64,000 nucleotides of DNA from a virus. The notes below the pieces were generated by a model. It was not told the DNA's origin and did not search any database. It worked only from the letters and a program-made list of their open reading frames with translations. Made by a program: the position numbers and the translations under genes. The DNA lies in the IMG/VR virus record IMGVR_UViG_3300042907_001325, positions 1 to 64,000 of that record. One strand, 5' to 3'. This document shows, piece after piece, positions 16,712 through 24,878 of this stretch (its first letter is position 1; every line of letters starts with the position of its first letter).

Positions 16712-18175
16712 TTAATTTTTTTTTGAGGAAAATGATTTAGCTAATTGTATTAAATCTTTTTCTGATAATTTACCGTCTGGCGTTAAATTATTGTCGGATT
16801 GAAAAGATTTGATGATTTTTTCAGTCTCATCTCCAAATTTTCCGTCATTACCAAATTTAGGTAATAAATACCCTAAACTGATTAAGGCTTTTTGTATTTT
16901 TGCAACATCATCATCGTAAGATATCTTTGAATCTGATTTTTTTAAATTTGTAAAATTTTTACCTGATTTTGTGATAGTTTCTAAATCTGATAAAAAATTT
17001 TTTTCATCCTCCTTAGGAACTGTTTTAGTATTTTTTTTTGACCCCGTAAATATTTTATCGGCATTATTTAAAAGGTCTTTTAAATGTTTTCCTCTTGGTA
17101 ATCCAATATGTACATGAGTCGTACTTTCATGACCTATCCATTCTGAAATTTCTCCAATATAGTCGCCAATTTTAACAACATCATCTTTTTTCAATTTAAC
17201 ATTTTTTAAATGAGTATAAAAAATATCAGGAAATTTCCCTGTACCTTTGATAGACACTTGAGTTCCAAATATTTTACCTGAGTTTTTTCCGGTATCTCTA
17301 ATTTTAGTTACAACACCATCAGTATAAGAATTTACTACTGTTCCTGGAGGTGAAAATATATCCCAAGCATTGTCAGATTGCCAATTACCGAGAGCTCGAC
17401 CAGAATGGTTTTTAGGTCCGTTTACTAAATCAGTTTTAAAAGTTCCACCAATATTTGTGGTAGATTCTTTAATTGATAATTCTTTATCGGTTTCTTTGTC
17501 TGCCGTGTTAAACAATTTTTCAATATGACCTGACCTTCTTAAAAATTTAAACACAAGATTTTCATAAGACAATTCACCATCTTTTTCCAATCCTGACTTT
17601 CTATAGTCCTTTAATTTTTCTTTGATTTTTTCCAAATCTTTACCTTCATCAATTGCCGTATTAATCTTTTCCGTCCAACATTTAATTTTATTTGTTAGGA
17701 CTTTTTTATCAACATTATTCTTAAATTTTTTTGGTTCAGATATCCATTCATTATTCATAACGGAATATACTCCCGAACTATAATGAGATTCTTCAACATC
17801 TTGAGCATATAGTTCAACATCGTATCCAAAGATTCGGATATCATGTTTATCGTTAAACACTTGTTTTTTTAAATTAAATAATTCCTTATATAGTTCCGAT
17901 TGATTTTCATATTGTTGTAAATCAACAATTACGTGTAAATCAAAATCTGAGAACTCGGACCAATTGTAATTTGCTAAAGAGCCTGTAAGATGAATATCTT
18001 CAACAAAAACCTCATCACCCAAATATTCAATAAATTTTTCTGCAATACGTGAAAGAGCCTCTCTAACCTTTGGTATCATAACCGATTGGTCAGGTTTTTT
18101 AGGGTTTTCCCAAACTTTAGGGTTTAAAGATTCTTTAAGTGAAAAACTATTAAGGATTTTTTGAAAATTATTCAT
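16712..18175 (-). CDS. Fusion: nucleotidyltransferase-like domain + M23 (LytM) peptidase + PG-binding domain
   Basis: 487 aa. The leader MNNFQKILNSFSLKESLN holds the site SLKE|S (12-16). Residues 35-130 show the NTase signature IHLTGSLANY followed by SDFDLHVIV (G65-S66, D77, D79). Residues 258-370 form an M23-like domain with NAWDIFSPPGTVV and the His pair THVHIGL (H354, H356), while the usual first-motif His appears replaced. Residues 420-480 look like a PG_binding_1 repeat (IQKALISLGYLLPKFGNDG). A cell-wall hydrolase carried in the virion is plausible. The NTase partner is unexpected. TATTTAT at 18181-18187 precedes the start. Confidence 0.8.
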   Translation of the reverse strand: MNNFQKILNSFSLKESLNPKVWENPKKPDQSVMIPKVREALSRIAEKFIEYLGDEVFVEDIHLTGSLANYNWSEFSDFDLHVIVDLQQYENQSELYKELFNLKKQVFNDKHDIRIFGYDVELYAQDVEESHYSSGVYSVMNNEWISEPKKFKNNVDKKVLTNKIKCWTEKINTAIDEGKDLEKIKEKLKDYRKSGLEKDGELSYENLVFKFLRRSGHIEKLFNTADKETDKELSIKESTTNIGGTFKTDLVNGPKNHSGRALGNWQSDNAWDIFSPPGTVVNSYTDGVVTKIRDTGKNSGKIFGTQVSIKGTGKFPDIFYTHLKNVKLKKDDVVKIGDYIGEISEWIGHESTTHVHIGLPRGKHLKDLLNNADKIFTGSKKNTKTVPKEDEKNFLSDLETITKSGKNFTNLKKSDSKISYDDDVAKIQKALISLGYLLPKFGNDGKFGDETEKIIKSFQSDNNLTPDGKLSEKDLIQLAKSFSSKKN

Positions 18176-18196
18176 CTTTAATAAATAGTCCGTTAA

Positions 18197-18439
18197 TTAA
18201 ACTTTTTTATATGAATATTGAGTTGCAATGTTGGTAGTAAAAAATTTACCTTGAGATTCTGCCAATCTGAATTTTGTATAGACTTGGTGAGGTACTTTGT
18301 CGTACTTGTATTTGGCTCCGTTATTGAATTCTACGACCAACTCTTTAGATTCTGTGTCGTATTCACTTGATTTAATATTTGAAGATTTAATTTCGTTTTT
18401 AATCTTCGTCCCATCAATTACTTCTTTGATTATTCCCAT
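18197..18439 (-). CDS. KTSC-domain protein
   Basis: 80 aa. SSEYDTESKELVVEFNNGA, then KYKYDKVPHQVYTKF and SQGKFF match the small KTSC domain (named after lysyl-tRNA synthetase C-terminal context), common in phages and bacteria. It overlaps the upstream gene by 26 bases. Binding role unknown. Confidence 0.8.
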   Translation of the reverse strand: MGIIKEVIDGTKIKNEIKSSNIKSSEYDTESKELVVEFNNGAKYKYDKVPHQVYTKFRLAESQGKFFTTNIATQYSYKKV

Positions 18440-18731
18440 TTTTTTTAAGTGGTGTTAGTTCATTTATTTTTTCTAATAATGGTGTTAGATAAGCACTTAA
18501 CTCATTAAAATTCATATCAAAACCATAAGATTTAACGTCATTAAGTAAAGAGTTTCTATCATTATCAAATTTGTGAAATAAATTCATCATTTTTCTAGTA
18601 TAATGTGGTGGTTTTTCTAGTTGGTCTTCACTAAACCCCAACTCTTGGAAATGTTGTCTTAATTCAAGGTATGTATCAAGTAGTTGTCTTAATGTAAATG
18701 ACTCTTCCAAGAACTTTTCATATAGTTTCAT
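18414..18731 (-). CDS. Small helical protein with T4 internal-protein-like leader
   Basis: 105 aa. It begins MKLYEKFLEES, which follows the pattern M-K-x-Y-x-x-F-(I/L)-x-E-(A/S) of the T4 internal-protein capsid-targeting sequence, with a predicted prohead-protease cut at FLEE|S. The remainder is helical and basic (PPHYTRKMMNLFHKF) and ends in a basic tail. TATTTAT lies at 18736-18742 (minus strand), 5 bases from the start. I infer a head-packaged protein; function unknown. Confidence 0.7.
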   Translation of the reverse strand: MKLYEKFLEESFTLRQLLDTYLELRQHFQELGFSEDQLEKPPHYTRKMMNLFHKFDNDRNSLLNDVKSYGFDMNFNELSAYLTPLLEKINELTPLKKNGNNQRSN

Positions 18732-18745
18732 GAATATAAATATAA

Positions 18746-18769
18746 AACCCCCACCATTTGGTGAGGGTT
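18746..18769 (-). terminator. Intrinsic terminator after the UVR-protein gene
   Basis: Stem AACCC(T)CACCA/TGGTG(G)GGGTT read on the minus strand, followed by TTTTAT. It lies just past the stop of the gene ending at 18776. Confidence 0.8.
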
Positions 18770-18775
18770 ATTATA

Positions 18776-19180
18776 TTAGGATTTTAATTTTCTTAATTGG
18801 TCTCTAATCTCGATGGACTTTTCAAAGTTTTGTTCTTTGATTGATTCCTTTAATTCCAATTCAAGATTTTCAATCATCTCTTTATTGGTTCCCAAGTTTT
18901 TAATTTGGTCTCTTAACTTAACCGCTTCTTCAAAATCTTCCATTTCAATCGCTCTTTCAAGTTTAATATTAAGGTATTCTTCCTTACTCATTTCTTTTGG
19001 ATTATCATTATCTAAATCCGATAAATCAAATACTTTTACATAACGAGTATATTTGTAATTCCCATCAGGAGATTCAAAAGTATTGGTCGTCCAATCTTGT
19101 TTATTAAAATCTTCCATGATTTTGTCGTAACGAGCCATTAGGTCGTCAATGTTAAAATTAAATTTTCTTCTGTGAAACAT
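18776..19180 (-). CDS. Tandem UVR-motif protein (possible Clp adaptor)
   Basis: 134 aa. Two UVR-like helical hairpins are visible: LERAIEMEDFEEAVKLRDQI (about 79-98) and LKESIKEQNFEKSIEIRDQL (about 111-130). UVR motifs mediate contacts in UvrB-UvrC and in ClpC-McsA. The N-terminal 65 residues are unrecognised and there are no zinc-finger Cys, so it is not a full McsA. It is transcribed divergently from the phage ClpC-like unfoldase, which has a UVR insert of its own. I infer an adaptor or regulator of that unfoldase. Confidence 0.7.
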   Translation of the reverse strand: MFHRRKFNFNIDDLMARYDKIMEDFNKQDWTTNTFESPDGNYKYTRYVKVFDLSDLDNDNPKEMSKEEYLNIKLERAIEMEDFEEAVKLRDQIKNLGTNKEMIENLELELKESIKEQNFEKSIEIRDQLRKLKS

Positions 19181-19271
19181 ATTTTTTTGTTTTTTTAAAT
19201 TTATTTATTATCTTTGTTCTTGTCAAGTATCATACCGATGATAAATATAAGATATTATTTTATATAATCCA

Positions 19272-19314
19272 TGACATTATGTCAGGTTAATAAAATTATT
19301 ATGACAATTTGTCA
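19272..19314. promoter_or_regulatory. Paired palindromic operator TGACA-N3-TGTCA
   Basis: Two perfect 5-bp-arm palindromes, at 19272-19284 (TGACATTATGTCA) and 19302-19314 (TGACAATTTGTCA), have centres 30 bp apart, about three helical turns. They lie in the 188-bp divergent region between the UVR protein and the ClpC-like gene, 55 bases upstream of the latter. This is the geometry of a cooperative dimeric repressor. No matching regulator is recognised in the window, so it may be a host stress regulator. Confidence 0.6.
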
Positions 19315-19368
19315 AAATATTTGGATATGTATGAAATTTGACCGTAATTTGTAAAACAATTAAAAAAT

Positions 19369-21384
19369 ATGAACGACTTAATGGACGACGACGACAAAAT
19401 GATGAACAAAAAAACTAAATCATCTGGAGAATCTAACACACCTGTGTTAGATAATTTTAGTAGAGACTTAATGAAACTAGCGGAAGCTGGAAAACTTGAC
19501 CCCGTTATTGGTCGTGATAGAGAAATCTTAAGGATTGCTCAAATTCTTTCTCGTAGAAAGAAAAATAACCCGATTATACTCGGAGAACCTGGTTGTGGTA
19601 AAACCGCACTTGTTGAAGGATTGGCAATCAAGATTGTAAATGGTGATTGTCCCCGTAACTTGGTAGATAAACGTATTGTTAATCTTGACCTTACATCAGT
19701 TGTTGCCGGTACAAAGTATCGTGGACAATTTGAAGAAAGAATGAAAGTGATTATCGAAGAACTTCAATCAAACCCAAACATCATTGTATTCATTGATGAG
19801 ATTCACACATTGGTTGGTTCAGGAAATTCTTCAGGTTCAATGGATGGTTCAAATATCTTTAAACCCGCATTGGCACGTGGGGAAATTCAATGTATCGGGG
19901 CAACTACATTAGATGAGTTCCGTAAAAACATTGAAAAAGATGGAGCATTGGAACGTAGATTCCAAAAGGTAATCGTTGAACCATCATCAATTGATGAAAC
20001 AATTCAAATCCTTAAGAATGTTCGTGACAAATACGAAGATTTCCACAAGGTGAATTACAGCGATGAGGTAATTGAGACTTGTGTTAAGTTGGCAGACCGT
20101 TATATCACAGACCGTGAGTTCCCTGATAAAGCATTTGACATTTTGGATGAGGTTGGAGCAAGAATGCAGACCGAACTAAAGATACCTGAAGCAATTGAGG
20201 AGTTAAAAAGACAAGCAGCAGAAATCAAACTTCAAAAAATGGAAGTGGTTAAAAAACAAAACTACGAACAAGCTGCAGAGCTTCGTGACAAAGAAAAAAA
20301 ATTGTTACTGAAGTTGGAGCAAGAAAAAATTAAGTTTGATGAAAAGTTGTCCAAAGAAAAACAACTCATCTTATTGGAACATGTTTATGATGTTGTATCA
20401 AACATGACAAAAATCCCTGTAAATAAAATGAGTGTGGATGATACTAAATCTTTGTTGGACTTGGACAAAACTTTGATTGACAAAGTTATCGGTCAAAACA
20501 ATGCGGTAGTTAAGATTGCAAAAGCAATCAAAAGAAATCGTTTGGGTATTAAAGACCCTAATCGTCCAATTGGGTCATTTGTGTTTTTAGGTTCGACAGG
20601 TGTTGGTAAGACATACCTGGCAAAACAATTGGCAAAAGAAATGTTCGGTTCCGAAGATGCTCTCATTCGTGTCGACATGTCTGAATACCAAGAGAAACAC
20701 ACAATATCCAAATTAATTGGAGCACCTCCAGGATACGTAGGTTATGAAGAAGGCGGATTGTTAACTGAGAAAGTTAAAAACAAACCTTACTCTGTAATCT
20801 TATTTGATGAGATTGAAAAAGCTCACAAAGATGTATTCACCATCCTACTTCAGGTTTTAGATGACGGTCATGTAACCGACAGTTTGGGACGTAAGATTAA
20901 CTTCAAAAATACCTTGATTATCTTGACATCAAACTTGGGGGTTAAAAAACTACAAGACTTTGGGGCTGGTATTGGTTTCTCAAGTAATTCATATAGTAAT
21001 GAAGAAGCTAAGAAACAAATGTTAATGAAGGAAATGAAAAACTTCTTCTCACCTGAGTTCATTAATCGTATTGATGATACGGTTGTATTTAACTCATTGA
21101 CTAAAGAAGACATCAAAAAGATTACCGACATTGAATTAAAGAAGTTGGTGACTCGTCTTGTAGATATGAAGTACAAAATCACATATGACGAATCTTTGGT
21201 TGAGTATTTATCAAAGATTGGATACGATGAATTGTACGGAGCTCGTCCATTGAAGAGAGCTATTCAGGATAAGGTTGAAGACCTATTGTCAGAAGAAGTT
21301 CTAACGGGTAAGATGATTGAAGGTAAGACCTATCACATCAAAGTAGTGGGTGAAAACGTGGTGGTCCAAAAAAAAGGACGATAA
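19369..21384 (+). CDS. ClpC/ClpA-type AAA+ unfoldase, N-domain-less
   Basis: 671 aa ATP-driven unfoldase. D1 has Walker A LGEPGCGKTAL (71-81), Walker B IIVFIDEIH (138-145) and arginine finger ERRF (195-198). The middle region holds a UVR motif (KKQNYEQAAELRDKEK, about 295-310) as in ClpC. D2 has Walker A GSTGVGKTYL (408-417) and Walker B VILFDEIEKAH (476-486). An IGF tripeptide (535-537) lies where ClpA/ClpC/ClpX carry the ClpP-docking loop. The usual N-terminal Clp_N substrate domain (about 150 residues) is missing and replaced by a short Asp/Lys-rich start. A phage ClpP is encoded at 36893, so the two may form a protease. Paired palindromes lie upstream and a terminator follows. Confidence 0.92.
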   Translation: MNDLMDDDDKMMNKKTKSSGESNTPVLDNFSRDLMKLAEAGKLDPVIGRDREILRIAQILSRRKKNNPIILGEPGCGKTALVEGLAIKIVNGDCPRNLVDKRIVNLDLTSVVAGTKYRGQFEERMKVIIEELQSNPNIIVFIDEIHTLVGSGNSSGSMDGSNIFKPALARGEIQCIGATTLDEFRKNIEKDGALERRFQKVIVEPSSIDETIQILKNVRDKYEDFHKVNYSDEVIETCVKLADRYITDREFPDKAFDILDEVGARMQTELKIPEAIEELKRQAAEIKLQKMEVVKKQNYEQAAELRDKEKKLLLKLEQEKIKFDEKLSKEKQLILLEHVYDVVSNMTKIPVNKMSVDDTKSLLDLDKTLIDKVIGQNNAVVKIAKAIKRNRLGIKDPNRPIGSFVFLGSTGVGKTYLAKQLAKEMFGSEDALIRVDMSEYQEKHTISKLIGAPPGYVGYEEGGLLTEKVKNKPYSVILFDEIEKAHKDVFTILLQVLDDGHVTDSLGRKINFKNTLIILTSNLGVKKLQDFGAGIGFSSNSYSNEEAKKQMLMKEMKNFFSPEFINRIDDTVVFNSLTKEDIKKITDIELKKLVTRLVDMKYKITYDESLVEYLSKIGYDELYGARPLKRAIQDKVEDLLSEEVLTGKMIEGKTYHIKVVGENVVVQKKGR

Positions 21385-21390
21385 TTAAGA

Positions 21391-21418
21391 AAGGGAGATG
21401 AAAATCTCCCTTTTGTTT
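21391..21418 (+). terminator. Intrinsic terminator after ClpC-like gene
   Basis: Stem AAGGGAGAT/ATCTCCCTT with a GAAA loop, then TTGTTTTA. It lies 6 bases after the stop codon. Confidence 0.85.
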
Positions 21419-21432
21419 TATATTTATATTTG

Positions 21433-21606
21433 ATGAGAGAGTTAATCAGAAAAGTTATCAGAGAAATCGTCACAAATAAAGAAATAATTTGTGACAAATG
21501 TGGATGGTCGTGGGATATTGTTGATGGCGGCGATGACTTATATATCTGTCATGAATGTAATCATGATAATGAACCAAAATCGAAATCAAAGTTAGATAAA
21601 TTATAA
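21433..21606 (+). CDS. Small zinc-ribbon protein with leader (CDKCGWSW...CHECNHD)
   Basis: 57 aa. An amphipathic start MRELIRKVIRE is followed by a Cys4-type ribbon: CDKCGWSWDI, then YICHECNHDN. I recognise the CxxCGxSW...CHxCxxD module as widespread in phage proteins. TATTTAT (21421-21427) and TATATTTG (21425-21432) overlap directly in front of the ATG, so the leader is extremely short. Position 4-10 resembles the head-leader modules. Function unknown. Confidence 0.75.
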   Translation: MRELIRKVIREIVTNKEIICDKCGWSWDIVDGGDDLYICHECNHDNEPKSKSKLDKL

Positions 21607-21614
21607 AACTTTAT

Positions 21615-22454
21615 TTAAAACACTGACCGATTTCTCCAACCATGTTCAACCATTTCTTTATAGTGTAATTTATGACCAAGTTTATCAATCATTTTCTTAC
21701 CCATGTCGATACCATTAATTACGTCTTCAACAACGACGTATTCATGGGTTGTGTGATATTGGTAGTATCCAATTGAGAAGTTAATACAAGAGAAGTCAAA
21801 CTTACCTCTTAACGCATATACGTCAGTATAAGGGTGAACCATGTATCTCATTCTATTTCCCATACCTTCTGTTAATACCTCATTACAAGCATCAAAAAAT
21901 TCAGTCTCTCTGTCAAATAAAACTTGACCAAAACATTTTTCAGTAATCATCCAGTTTTCAGGTGCGTCAAATTGAATACCATATCCAACATTATCAAAAA
22001 ATGATGAATCCGCCATCATTGAACCTTTACAACCGGTTTCTTCAGATACAAAGAACGCGGCCTTTACATACGGTAATTCTTTTAATAATCTAAGACATGC
22101 AAATACACCACATTTATCATCACCACCAATACCTGTTGGTTCTCCATCATTGTCATATGCCTTATATGATAATTTAATTTCTTTTTGAGCATTTGGTAAC
22201 ATTTCCTCTCGGATATTAATATCGTTAAGTCCATGTACCGTATCCGTATGTGAAATTACACATGGGAAATAAAATCCTTCAGGAAGTTCTTTTGATTCTT
22301 GTTTTGTTGCGTAGACGTTATTATATTCGTCCACATAGTGCTCAATATTATTTTCAGTTAACCAGTTAACCAAAAACTCAACCATTCTGTCCTCGCGATA
22401 CGTTGCCGTAGGTACGCTCAAAACGGCTTTAAGTAATTCTAAATTTTGTTCCAT
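21615..22454 (-). CDS. M20-family (PepT-like) metallopeptidase
   Basis: 279 aa. M20 motifs occur in order: SHTDTVHG (H69, D71), GIGGDDKCG (D112/D113), SEETGCKGS (E138, E139), and a late THEY His. This is a co-catalytic di-zinc exopeptidase pattern. The protein is shorter than tripeptidases, with little room for the dimerisation domain. A host-type minus-7 box (TATATTTG on the minus strand, 22459-22466) lies just upstream, so expression is likely early. It may recycle peptides produced by ClpCP or host proteolysis, which is inference. Confidence 0.85.
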   Translation of the reverse strand: MEQNLELLKAVLSVPTATYREDRMVEFLVNWLTENNIEHYVDEYNNVYATKQESKELPEGFYFPCVISHTDTVHGLNDINIREEMLPNAQKEIKLSYKAYDNDGEPTGIGGDDKCGVFACLRLLKELPYVKAAFFVSEETGCKGSMMADSSFFDNVGYGIQFDAPENWMITEKCFGQVLFDRETEFFDACNEVLTEGMGNRMRYMVHPYTDVYALRGKFDFSCINFSIGYYQYHTTHEYVVVEDVINGIDMGKKMIDKLGHKLHYKEMVEHGWRNRSVF

Positions 22455-22475
22455 AGAGCAAATATAGAAAATTAT

Positions 22476-24278
22476 TTACACTTCACCAAATTTAAATAAC
22501 TCTGGTTGATATAATAAATTATTAAATTGCTCTTCATTCAGTTTACGGGTAGTAAATCCTGTAGGTAGTTGTAATTCAACAACAATTTGCATATTGTCTC
22601 TATCAAAATTTTTAACTTTGAAATTTATTGATTCATCTTTTGGTAATTTATACCATTTACCTATCTCGTATTTAGATAATATTTTTTGTCTAAGTTCCAA
22701 AAATTTTACTATTGGGGTTCCATCTTCTTCAATCTTTTCTAAGATACTATCAAATTGTCTTCCAACCTCTCTGTTGAATGACTCAGTATCAAAATTATCA
22801 GAATCTTGATATTCATATGTGTCGTCATACCAACCGCCCATACTACCGCCACTTTGTTCAACAATCTGATTAAATAATGAAATAACATCAGTTTTATTGA
22901 TTTCAAGTCTTGTTGACCACATTAATAGATTTGCCGGTGTTGTTGTAATCTCATCATATCTTCTTTTAAGGGCAAATCCTGTAGATTCTAAAACGTCATT
23001 AATTTCTTTTGTGATAGATTCTTTGGCGGTAATGCTCATTTCTCTATTTTTTTCTACAAAATAATCATTTATGATATTATCGGTTTCTGTTTCAAATAAA
23101 TCTAATAATACCGCAGCTAACTCTTGTTGATACTCATTTAACAAACTAAATGATTTTGATGGCAATAAAACGTCTGAGATTTGTTTTATTTTTTCTGTGT
23201 TCTCATCATTTAAGTCAGCAAATATAAGATACCCTTCTTTAAAATCGTCATAAATAGTATATTCATCCATAAATTCATAATCACTATAACTTGAAGATAC
23301 CGCATTCATAAACCACACGTCGTCGTCACTTACATCAAAATTTTTAAAAAAATTCTTATCATCACCAAAATCAATAACAATTTTACTTTGTCCCAATGGG
23401 TCCTTAATTATAACATCAAGAATCGATGGGTCAGAATCTATTAATTCTTCAACAGTTGCAATCCCCCTTGTAAATTCTCTTAATTTTTTAATGAATTCAC
23501 CAACACCCGTTAAATCGTCAATAAGGTCACTTTGATTTGGAAAATATTCTTTAAGGTATTCAATAGTTTTTGCGAAATCTTGAGCATCAAATACTTCAGT
23601 TTTTTTTTCACTTTCATTTTGATATAACGCAATTTTATTGTTAGTTTTTTTATTTAAAAAATAATATAAATTACCATCTCTTGTATATTTGTCAAAATAC
23701 GATGTTGACCCTTTTTGAGTTGTACACCATTTGGTGTTGGTACCATAATAACAAGATGCTGAATGTGATTTTGGTCTAACCACCAACACTTCATCATCTT
23801 CATAAATTTTATCAACTTGAGATTTAATCTCCAGTTCAATTTGTTTTTGAGTTTTTCTACTATCAATAATGGACATTAATTTCTTAATGAATTGAGGATT
23901 TTCATATTGATTAATATCCTTTGGTGAACGAGCAATCCCCACAATATTTGGTACTAAATAACTATTATTTGTGTCGGCGATAAATTCAGTTTCCGCTTTC
24001 CAAATATCATCTTCAGTTATTCTATTAACATTTACATGGAACCAAGGAATTATTATTCCAAATAAATCTTGTAGTGATTCTGACTGCCGAACATTTAATC
24101 CACCTTTTTCACCTGATAATTCAGGAATAATTTTTTCAAGTTTTTTTGCAATATACTCAACATATTTGTAGTTTGTTGGGTCAACACTTAATATCCTGTC
24201 AATGAATGGGCCATCATACTCAAACCGTTGTTTAAGTTGTTTTGCAATATCTTCCTTTTTACCTTCAATTATAATCAC
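22476..24278 (-). CDS. WCT-motif family protein, paralogue 1
   Basis: 600 aa; GTG start (GTGATTATAATTGAAGG), as the region upstream has no in-frame ATG and TATTTAT lies at 24293-24299. The start MIIIEGKKEDIAK carries a possible IIIE|G site. The core IYEDDEVLVVRPKSH followed by YYGTNTKWCTT (about 159-187) is shared with the genes at 24879 and 49217, as is the following aromatic G-x-LYY block. The C-terminal 400 residues are unique and acidic. Function unrecognised; the strictly kept Y-G-x-x-T-x-W-C-T suggests an active or binding site. It lies back to back with tmRNA. Confidence 0.75.
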   Translation of the reverse strand: MIIIEGKKEDIAKQLKQRFEYDGPFIDRILSVDPTNYKYVEYIAKKLEKIIPELSGEKGGLNVRQSESLQDLFGIIIPWFHVNVNRITEDDIWKAETEFIADTNNSYLVPNIVGIARSPKDINQYENPQFIKKLMSIIDSRKTQKQIELEIKSQVDKIYEDDEVLVVRPKSHSASCYYGTNTKWCTTQKGSTSYFDKYTRDGNLYYFLNKKTNNKIALYQNESEKKTEVFDAQDFAKTIEYLKEYFPNQSDLIDDLTGVGEFIKKLREFTRGIATVEELIDSDPSILDVIIKDPLGQSKIVIDFGDDKNFFKNFDVSDDDVWFMNAVSSSYSDYEFMDEYTIYDDFKEGYLIFADLNDENTEKIKQISDVLLPSKSFSLLNEYQQELAAVLLDLFETETDNIINDYFVEKNREMSITAKESITKEINDVLESTGFALKRRYDEITTTPANLLMWSTRLEINKTDVISLFNQIVEQSGGSMGGWYDDTYEYQDSDNFDTESFNREVGRQFDSILEKIEEDGTPIVKFLELRQKILSKYEIGKWYKLPKDESINFKVKNFDRDNMQIVVELQLPTGFTTRKLNEEQFNNLLYQPELFKFGEV

Positions 24279-24308
24279 AGGATATTTTTACAATAAATAC
24301 CAATTTTG

Positions 24309-24339
24309 TTTGTAATATTTATTTTTTGTCCTATCTTTG
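24309..24339 (+). promoter_or_regulatory. Host-type promoter for tmRNA
   Basis: Minus-33 TTTG at 24309-24312, a 19-base spacer, and minus-7 TATCTTTG at 24332-24339: a full match to the Bacteroidota consensus. The mature tmRNA 5' end is 31 bases further on, leaving room for a short processed leader. Confidence 0.8.
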
Positions 24340-24370
24340 TATTTATAATATTACAAGTTATTTGACATAT

Positions 24371-24779
24371 GGGGGTGTTTTTGGATTTGACAGGTATTGG
24401 CTGAAGACAAAGGGCACGTGGAGACTGAATTAATCTCCTTAAAAACTGATTCACAAAAACAATCGGCGACGTTTTATCGAAAATGGAAACTCTTGGTTTA
24501 CTAAGAGGTTCTGAAGTTACTGTATCCTAAGAGGTTTACGGAAACGGGGGGTCGGTGGACACATAACCTAGCAACAGAAGTCTTTATGGTGGAATACGAT
24601 TGAACCATAAATCGAGTCGTCCATTGGTTGTTGATTTACGATGGTGAAGAACAAATCAACTTTGTTTTTGGTCAAATTAAAACCAAATATTTTGGGGTAT
24701 TAGAAAATACCAACCTAAACGTGTAGTCCTTATCTGACAGGATATTATGGACCGGAGTTCGAGCCTCCGCACCTCCACC
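24371..24779 (+). ncRNA. ssrA: Transfer-messenger RNA (tmRNA)
   Basis: About 407 nt. The acceptor stem pairs GGGGGTG (5') with CACCTCC (3'), then comes discriminator A followed by CCG, so the CCA end is not fully encoded. The T-arm is CGGAG-TTCGAGC-CTCCG at the 3' end. The 5' part has the usual TTTGGATTTGACAGG D-arm-like start. The tag frame is ambiguous: one frame starting at GGC (24463) reads GDVLSKMETLGLLRGSEVTVS and another reads ATFYRKWKLLVY before stop. Neither ends in the common LAA. Rescues stalled ribosomes and tags products. Own promoter and terminator. Confidence 0.93.
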
Positions 24780-24784
24780 GTAGA

Positions 24785-24812
24785 CCTCAATAGAAATATT
24801 GAGGTTTTTTTT
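24785..24812 (+). terminator. Intrinsic terminator of tmRNA
   Basis: Perfect 7-bp stem CCTCAAT/ATTGAGG, 6-base loop, followed by eight T. It lies 5 bases after the tmRNA 3' end. Confidence 0.9.
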
Positions 24813-24878
24813 ATTACTTTTTTCCGTAGTAATTAATCATTAAACAACTCATAAGTACAAAATCGCATATTTATTATT

